Assembly (NCBI GenBank): GCA_002368795.1
Contig: DFFG01000087.1
Location: forward strand, 6,819-17,958
Direction of reading: 5' to 3'
From: Eubacterium sp. UBA3782
Lineage (GTDB): Bacteria > Bacillota > Clostridia > Lachnospirales > Lachnospiraceae
Length of the DNA stretch: 11,140 nucleotides
Shown one piece after another: positions 7,361-11,140 of the stretch. The notes beneath the pieces were generated by a model, which did no database searches, was not told the origin of the DNA, and saw only the letters and a list, made by a program, of their open reading frames with translations. The position numbers were made by a program, and so were the translations under genes. The stretch's first letter is position 1, and the number at the start of each line of letters is the position of its first letter.

Positions 7361-7400
7361 GAGGTAAGTCAGCCCCTGAGATCCTTTCCGCAAAGACAGC

Positions 7401-7940
7401 TCATGCCAACAAGCAGAAAACAATCACCTGACATCTTGTCTGCATCGCAGGCGTTAAGAAAAGAAAAGCAATCAGGCTCGGACCATGCATATTTGCATGA
7501 ATCCAAGCCTGATTGTTTATGTTTTCCGTTTTTTCCCATCTATTAGGATACTCTGCTCTGTGGTTGTTTGATGCATAGTAGGCAAAATGCAGCATGAACC
7601 AGAATTCGATGCATTCATTACTCCATGCCGCATGGTACTGTACTAATGGATTCTCTTTGTTGAGTGATTCGGCTCGGGCGACAACTCCATTAAAGTTCTG
7701 GGCTGGAAAGCTGTCTTTATCATAGACACACCAGATCTGGCCTTTGGTGATCTGGTTATCTTTAACATATTGTTCAGCTTGTCCGATCACACGTATTGTT
7801 TCTGCCCCACATGGTTCTATCTGGATCAAAACCATATCGCGGTAAATGGGATTATCATCAATCAGTTTTTTAAAACCGTCGAAGTAGCGCGGTTCTGTCT
7901 GTTCTCCTTCGCAGAAGATATAATATCTGTACTCCTTCAT
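7401..7940 (-). CDS. rloB: RloB-family (AbiLii-like) protein, damaged at both ends
   Basis: Partner of the upstream RloA ATPase. The core is clear: Y-I-F-C-E11-G-E-Q-T-E16-P-x-Y-F, C-V-Y-D74-K-D76-S-F, and S-N-E-C-I-E-F-W-F-M-L-H-F (107-119), all typical of RloB proteins. The Glu plus DxD pattern suggests a Toprim-like metal site, which would make it the nuclease-like effector; this is inference. The natural start appears to be ATG 7997-7999, overlapping the ATPase stop by 8 nt. In this sequence it is one base out of frame at an A5 run (7987-7991), so about 20 basic residues before M1 here are not joined. ATG 7940 with AGGA about 9 nt upstream is the fallback start. Similarity ends near residue 135; the last 40 residues run through a terminator-like hairpin and look non-native. 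RloB proteins are usually 200 residues or more, so the C-terminal third seems lost. Confidence 0.75.
   Translation of the reverse strand: MKEYRYYIFCEGEQTEPRYFDGFKKLIDDNPIYRDMVLIQIEPCGAETIRVIGQAEQYVKDNQITKGQIWCVYDKDSFPAQNFNGVVARAESLNKENPLVQYHAAWSNECIEFWFMLHFAYYASNNHRAEYPNRWEKTENINNQAWIHANMHGPSLIAFLFLTPAMQTRCQVIVFCLLA
7466..7518. terminator. Large hairpin, likely bidirectional terminator
   Basis: CAATCAGGCT (7469-7478) pairs perfectly with AGCCTGATTG (7506-7515). Inside it are a 3-bp GGA/TCC helix and ATGCA/TGCAT (7485-7489 and 7494-7498) with loop TATT. On the plus strand it is followed by TTTATGTTTT and later TTTTTT; on the minus strand by GCTTTTCTTTTC, so it can stop both the GH43 operon, which ended 108 nt earlier, and the minus-strand defence pair. 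It lies within the last 40 codons of the RloB frame. Confidence 0.65.
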
Positions 7941-7991
7941 TTCCAGATATTCCTGACGGCGCTTCTTTCTCCATTTTCTGTGCCGATTTTT

Positions 7992-9218
7992 CTAGGCATT
8001 CACAACACTCCAGTCTATGATCTTTCTCAGATACGGATCCGCTCCGTATTTCCCTTCAAGATACTGTTTATCATATTTGGCATCTTTGCGAACGACTTCG
8101 CCATTTCCGGTTTTGAATTCCACCAGAGAATACAATTTCGAATTCTGATTGTTTCCTTTGGCAACGAACCAGATCTCATCACGTCTGAAAACTTCACTAT
8201 TCATTGTAGATAGATCATGGGATGTAAAAACCAACTGCGCACCATGGCGATTTATCTCCATGTTGTTAAACAGCATGATCACATAGCGAAGAAGCATCGG
8301 ATGGATTTTTGCATCTAGCTCGTCAATTACCAGCGTTGAGCCGCATACCAGACTTTTGGCAATAAAAGGAAGAAGACCGAATAGCTTTTTTGTTCCGCTG
8401 GATTCTTCTGCAAGGGTCAACTCCGCTTTAAACCCGTCCACATTATGCAGAGTGAATATCTCTATCTGATCATTTTCCCTTTCCTCCACACGGAAGTCTT
8501 CAATATTGAGATCCATTTCTCGAATCATATCAAGCACCAGTTTTTTGATTTCGGGTGAAGAAGAGATTGCTGTTCGAAGTTCTTCCAGTGGATTTCCATA
8601 ATTCAGGAAATCAATGCCAAACTCAAACCAGTTGATAACATCCTTAACAACATCATTATTCATGTATGTAATGCCCAGATATGAGAGCAGCGGAAGACTT
8701 TGTGAAAGCCCCTCACTGATCTTCAATTTGGCAAATACACCTTTTAGAATGATCTCTTCTCCTTTGCGAAGAAACAATGCCGATTTCCTGCCCGTTTCCA
8801 GCTTAATCCTGTCCAGACTTTCATAAACCACAATATCTTCTTTGACGTGAAGGACATATCTAAATTCCGCATTCTCTGTTCGGAAAAAAAGTTCAAATTC
8901 TGTCGGATTATTCTTTCCACTTTCGGCGAAGATAAACGGCTTCACCGGTGATTTGTTGAACTTATAATCGGCAGCTCTGTTTTGTTTCGTTGCATGAACA
9001 GGCCGTAACACCATTGTTCCAAGTGCCTGCAGCGCTTCCAGAACATTAGACTTTCCGCCGCCATTAGGGCCATAGATTGCAGAAACTGGTAAGAACAATT
9101 GCCCATCACTGTCTTTGATTAATCGATCTGTATGTTCTGAAATAGCGGCCGCCTGCATGTCAAATGTTATTTCATCTCTTATACTCTTATAATTTTTAAC
9201 TGAGAACTGACACAACAT
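7992..9218 (-). CDS. rloA: RloA-type AAA family ATPase (AbiLi-like), ABC/SMC-like fold
   Basis: A 408-residue ATPase of the AAA_15/AAA_21 type that pairs with RloB. It has an N-terminal F-S-V-K-N-Y-K-S-I strand typical of this group, Walker A G-P-N-G-G-G-K-S-N (about 50-58), a signature-like E-S-S-G-T-K-K-L-F (about 273-281), Walker B L-V-I-D-E-L-D-A-K-I-H-P (about 296-307) and the H-loop T-S-H-D (about 332-335). The part between Walker A and the signature is long, as expected for the inserted arm or coiled region. Known relatives (RloA, AbiLi and, more distantly, the ATPases of PARIS and OLD systems) sense phage and control a toxic partner. The start is ATG 9216-9218, 8 nt after GGAGG; the upstream in-frame ATG at 9233 overlaps that binding site. 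It has its own consensus promoter and its stop overlaps the original RloB start (AATGCCTAG). All motifs are intact. Confidence 0.9.
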   Translation of the reverse strand: MLCQFSVKNYKSIRDEITFDMQAAAISEHTDRLIKDSDGQLFLPVSAIYGPNGGGKSNVLEALQALGTMVLRPVHATKQNRAADYKFNKSPVKPFIFAESGKNNPTEFELFFRTENAEFRYVLHVKEDIVVYESLDRIKLETGRKSALFLRKGEEIILKGVFAKLKISEGLSQSLPLLSYLGITYMNNDVVKDVINWFEFGIDFLNYGNPLEELRTAISSSPEIKKLVLDMIREMDLNIEDFRVEERENDQIEIFTLHNVDGFKAELTLAEESSGTKKLFGLLPFIAKSLVCGSTLVIDELDAKIHPMLLRYVIMLFNNMEINRHGAQLVFTSHDLSTMNSEVFRRDEIWFVAKGNNQNSKLYSLVEFKTGNGEVVRKDAKYDKQYLEGKYGADPYLRKIIDWSVVNA

Positions 9219-9226
9219 GGCGAATT

Positions 9227-9231
9227 CCTCC
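9227..9231 (-). promoter_or_regulatory. Ribosome binding site that fixes the RloA start
   Basis: On the minus strand GGAGG (plus-strand CCTCC at 9227-9231) is 8 nt before ATG 9218. It starts within the in-frame ATG at 9231-9233, which therefore is unlikely to be used. Confidence 0.7.
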
Positions 9232-9258
9232 ATCTCCAGGATAAAGCTGTTTGCTAAT

Positions 9259-9287
9259 ATTATACCTAGATATATTCGCTAAGTCAA
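9259..9287 (-). promoter_or_regulatory. Consensus sigma-A promoter of the RloA/RloB pair
   Basis: On the minus strand the -35 is TTGACT (9282-9287), the spacer 17 bp and the -10 a perfect TATAAT (9259-9264). The predicted transcript starts near 9252, about 35 nt before the RloA ATG. A small inverted repeat, CGAGA/TCTCG (9294-9308), lies just upstream and could be an operator or chance. Confidence 0.8.
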
Positions 9288-9362
9288 ATAATACGAGAAA
9301 ATATCTCGGATAACGCACTGTAAATTCCGAATTCGCATTTTCTAGGGACAAATGGGACGATT

Positions 9363-9727
9363 GTGCGCCAGTTCGGCGCATATGATATAGCAGGGTGAAA
9401 CTCCCTGCCCGGTAAAGCCTGGCAAGCAGCCGGTACTTAGGCTTGGAGCCGAAACCGTGAGGTTAGGTTTAAGCGTAGCCAAAGAAGTGCGAGAGCCGCA
9501 ATGCGAAAGCGTGAAGTGATTGAGCCTCGTTACATTATGAAGCGGAAGCCGATGCGGTAACCGTCCGCAGCAGGCAGCAATGCGCAAACGACAGGCAAGG
9601 AAGCGCAGGTTCCGCCGGGGTCGTAGAGCGTGGCGAGCGCACAAGGTATCATATGCGTACCTGGGAGACCTGTCATGTTTCCAAAGGGTATGCGACTTTA
9701 AGTTGGTAATACAGCGGAGAGAAGCAA
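9363..9727 (+). ncRNA. Group II intron ribozyme core, domains I-III
   Basis: No gene is encoded here. Visible elements are a 5-bp hairpin at the very 5' end (GCGCC 9365-9369 with GGCGC 9375-9379), a 6-bp hairpin GCAGGG/CCCTGC (9390-9408), and many short GC-rich stems with A-rich linkers, as in domain I. GGTCGT at 9619-9624 could be EBS1, pairing with ACGATT (9357-9362) next to the splice site through four Watson-Crick and two G-U pairs; this is tentative. Confidence 0.65.
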
Positions 9728-11134
9728 ATGACATGGCAGGAGTCGGACTGCCTCATAGTAGCAATGAAGCCCACGAAAGTGGGGGGAGCAAAGGGAGCAG
9801 CAAACAGTAGGTTCCGGAGCGGAAGCATTGACGACACGGGAGGTCGGGGAATCAATGGAACAGGAAGCAAAGGGAATAAGGTACCAGTCAGAGCATTTCC
9901 CAAAGTGCAGGGAATCATGCACAGGGTCAATGCGGAAAGCCTGATGGCAGAACACAGGAAGCAGTGCCAGAAGAAAGCCAAAGGAGTAGACGGGGTCGAC
10001 AAGGAGCAGTACGACCAGAATGCTGAAGGGAACATACAGAACCTGTTGGAGCGGATGAAGAAGTTTCAGTACAAGCCTCAGCCGGTCAGAAGAACATATA
10101 TACCCAAGGCAAATGGAAAGCTGAGACCGCTGGGGATACCGGCGTACGAGGACAGACTCGTACAGGGAGTCATGGCGGGAGCCTTGAATGACGTTTATGA
10201 GCCAAGGTTTTTGGACTGCTCGTACGGGTTCAGGCCGGGCAGGTCGGCGCATGACGCAGTGAGGTATATCAATGAGACGATCATGCACAAGGGAGTCAAC
10301 TATGTGCTGGAAGCTGACATAAAAGGCTTCTTTGACAACGTTGACCACGAATGGATGATGAAGTTTCTGGCGAACGATATACAGGACAGGAACTTCCTGC
10401 GCTACGTGAAGAGGTTTCTGATTGCGGGAATCATGGAAGGCACAGAATTGTTAGAGAGCGATCAGGGGACCCCGCAAGGAGGCCTGATATCTCCGATACT
10501 GGCAAATGTGTACCTGCATTATGTACTTGACTGGTGGTTTGAGCATACAGTCAGGCCATACCTGCGGGGAGAAGCGTACTACGTCAGATATGCGGATGAC
10601 TTCCTGATTCTGTTCCAGTACGAGAACGAGGCGGCGGAGGTGCTTGAGCACATCAGAAAACGCCTCGCACACTTTGGACTGGAAGTGGCAGAGGACAAGA
10701 CGAGGATACTGCCAATAGGACGGTTCAAGGGCACGAAGGATGAATTCGACTTACTGGGATTCACCTTCTACAACGCCAAGACCCGATACGGAAAGTACTG
10801 TCTTAAAGTCCGAACCAGCAAGAAGAAACTGAAGGCAAAGCGGCAGATGGTGAAGCAGTGGCTGAAGACACGGCTGACAGAGCCGGTGGAAGATACGATG
10901 AAGCGAATCGAAGCCAAGATAAGAGGACACTGCAACTACTACGGCGTCAGCGGCAACTACAAAGCCATCAATGGATTCAGCGACTATGTGAAGCGTATGA
11001 CATACAAGATGCTGAACCGGCGGAGCCAGCGAAGGGGAATGAAGTACACGAAGTTTATGCGCATATGGAGATACTTTATCAGTCCGGTGCGTATCACGTG
11101 TGACATCTGGCATTCGACCCCAATGACTGTTTGA
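9728..11134 (+). CDS. ltrA: Group II intron reverse transcriptase/maturase without endonuclease
   Basis: A 468-residue intron-encoded protein that assists splicing of its own RNA and copies it into DNA during mobility. The RT blocks are in order: R-R-T-Y-I-P-K-x-N-G-K-x-R-P-L-G-I-P (about 121-138), S-Y-G-F-R-P-G-R-S (165-173), E-A-D-I-K-G-F-F-D-N-V-D-H (195-207), G-T-P-Q-G-G-L-I-S-P (247-256), catalytic Y288-A-D-D291, G-L-E-V-A-E-D-K-T-R (317-326) and L-L-G-F-T-F (342-347). The maturase/X domain follows (about 360-455) with C-N-Y-Y-G-V-S-G-N and a basic C-terminus. There is no zinc/HNH endonuclease; the protein ends just before domain V. The start ATG 9728 has GGAGAG at 9716-9721. The first 55 residues are glycine- and basic-rich and poorly conserved in such proteins. 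Catalytic residues are intact, so the element could be active. Confidence 0.95.
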   Translation: MTWQESDCLIVAMKPTKVGGAKGAANSRFRSGSIDDTGGRGINGTGSKGNKVPVRAFPKVQGIMHRVNAESLMAEHRKQCQKKAKGVDGVDKEQYDQNAEGNIQNLLERMKKFQYKPQPVRRTYIPKANGKLRPLGIPAYEDRLVQGVMAGALNDVYEPRFLDCSYGFRPGRSAHDAVRYINETIMHKGVNYVLEADIKGFFDNVDHEWMMKFLANDIQDRNFLRYVKRFLIAGIMEGTELLESDQGTPQGGLISPILANVYLHYVLDWWFEHTVRPYLRGEAYYVRYADDFLILFQYENEAAEVLEHIRKRLAHFGLEVAEDKTRILPIGRFKGTKDEFDLLGFTFYNAKTRYGKYCLKVRTSKKKLKAKRQMVKQWLKTRLTEPVEDTMKRIEAKIRGHCNYYGVSGNYKAINGFSDYVKRMTYKMLNRRSQRRGMKYTKFMRIWRYFISPVRITCDIWHSTPMTV

Positions 11135-11140
11135 GGAGCC

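Larger units (their letters stand above)
9363..11140 (+). mobile_element. Group II intron, 5' end present, 3' end cut off by the window
   Basis: The 5' boundary GTGCG at 9363-9367 fits the group II consensus GUGYG. About 365 nt of structured, non-coding sequence (domains I-III) precede a complete reverse transcriptase/maturase ORF in domain IV. The last bases, GAGCC at 11136-11140, are the expected beginning of catalytic domain V, so domains V-VI and the 3' splice site lie just beyond the window. It is inserted in the intergenic DNA about 75 bp upstream of the RloA -35 element, in the opposite orientation, and does not interrupt a recognisable gene on its left side. Without an endonuclease domain it probably retrohomes by using nascent strands at replication forks. 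The structural class (C, D or other) cannot be fixed without domain V; there is no hairpin immediately 5' of the insertion as class C would prefer. Confidence 0.85.

Noticed and set aside
7361..7468. Possible small gene or RNA between GH43 and the hairpin
   Set aside because: No start with a binding site and no stable fold of its own; it reads as a 3' untranslated stretch plus the non-native tail of the RloB frame.
9342..10348. Minus-strand frames across the intron
   Set aside because: They oppose the ribozyme domains and the reverse transcriptase and show no motifs.
1..11140. CRISPR array, tRNA, rRNA, insertion sequence ends or attachment-site repeats
   Set aside because: No regularly spaced repeats, cloverleaf-like stretch, transposase gene or paired terminal repeats were seen on reading both strands.

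Overview
The window looks like accessory DNA from a Gram-positive, probably gut-dwelling Clostridia-type bacterium (Lachnospiraceae or Oscillospiraceae-like). The reasons are strong GGAGG ribosome binding sites, near-consensus sigma-A promoters with 17-bp spacers, a MelB-type (GPH) sugar transporter paired with signal-less glycoside hydrolases, and a maturase-bearing group II intron. The lineage is inferred from style only; no rRNA or marker gene is present.

Layout. Positions 1-525 hold a charged, helix-rich coding remnant of unknown function, in the same frame as an upstream stretch that ends in a TGA. Positions 545-7360 are a glycan-utilisation locus. An AraC-family regulator reads leftward. 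From an overlapping, two-fold symmetric promoter pair (1582-1621), a rightward operon starts: a wrecked alpha/beta hydrolase (1665-2104), a GPH sugar:cation symporter (2123-3481), an intrinsic terminator/attenuator (3490-3518), a GH78 alpha-L-rhamnosidase (3537-6290), and a GH43 enzyme (6287-7360) that overlaps it by 4 nt. The likely logic is that a rhamnose-containing oligosaccharide released outside is imported by the symporter and trimmed in the cytoplasm by GH78 and GH43, with the AraC protein sensing an intermediate. The GH43 protein resembles the exo-beta-1,3-galactanase-like branch, which would fit arabinogalactan or rhamnogalacturonan-type side chains.

Positions 7401-9290 are visibly richer in A/T and carry, on the minus strand, an RloA-type AAA ATPase followed by an RloB-family protein. 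This two-gene arrangement is that of AbiL-like (RloAB) anti-phage systems. The ATPase looks intact and has a very good promoter. RloB looks damaged: its natural ATG, overlapping the ATPase stop, is out of frame by one base at an A5 run, and its 3' end runs into a large bidirectional hairpin.

From 9363 to beyond the right edge lies a group II intron (5' end GTGCG) with an intact reverse transcriptase/maturase lacking an HNH endonuclease. The window stops at what looks like the first bases of domain V. A recurring theme is gene decay (1-525, the hydrolase, RloB) among intact metabolic and mobile genes. I did not find a clearly new system; the best leads are the symmetric divergent promoter, the broken RloB start and the unusual GH43 active site.
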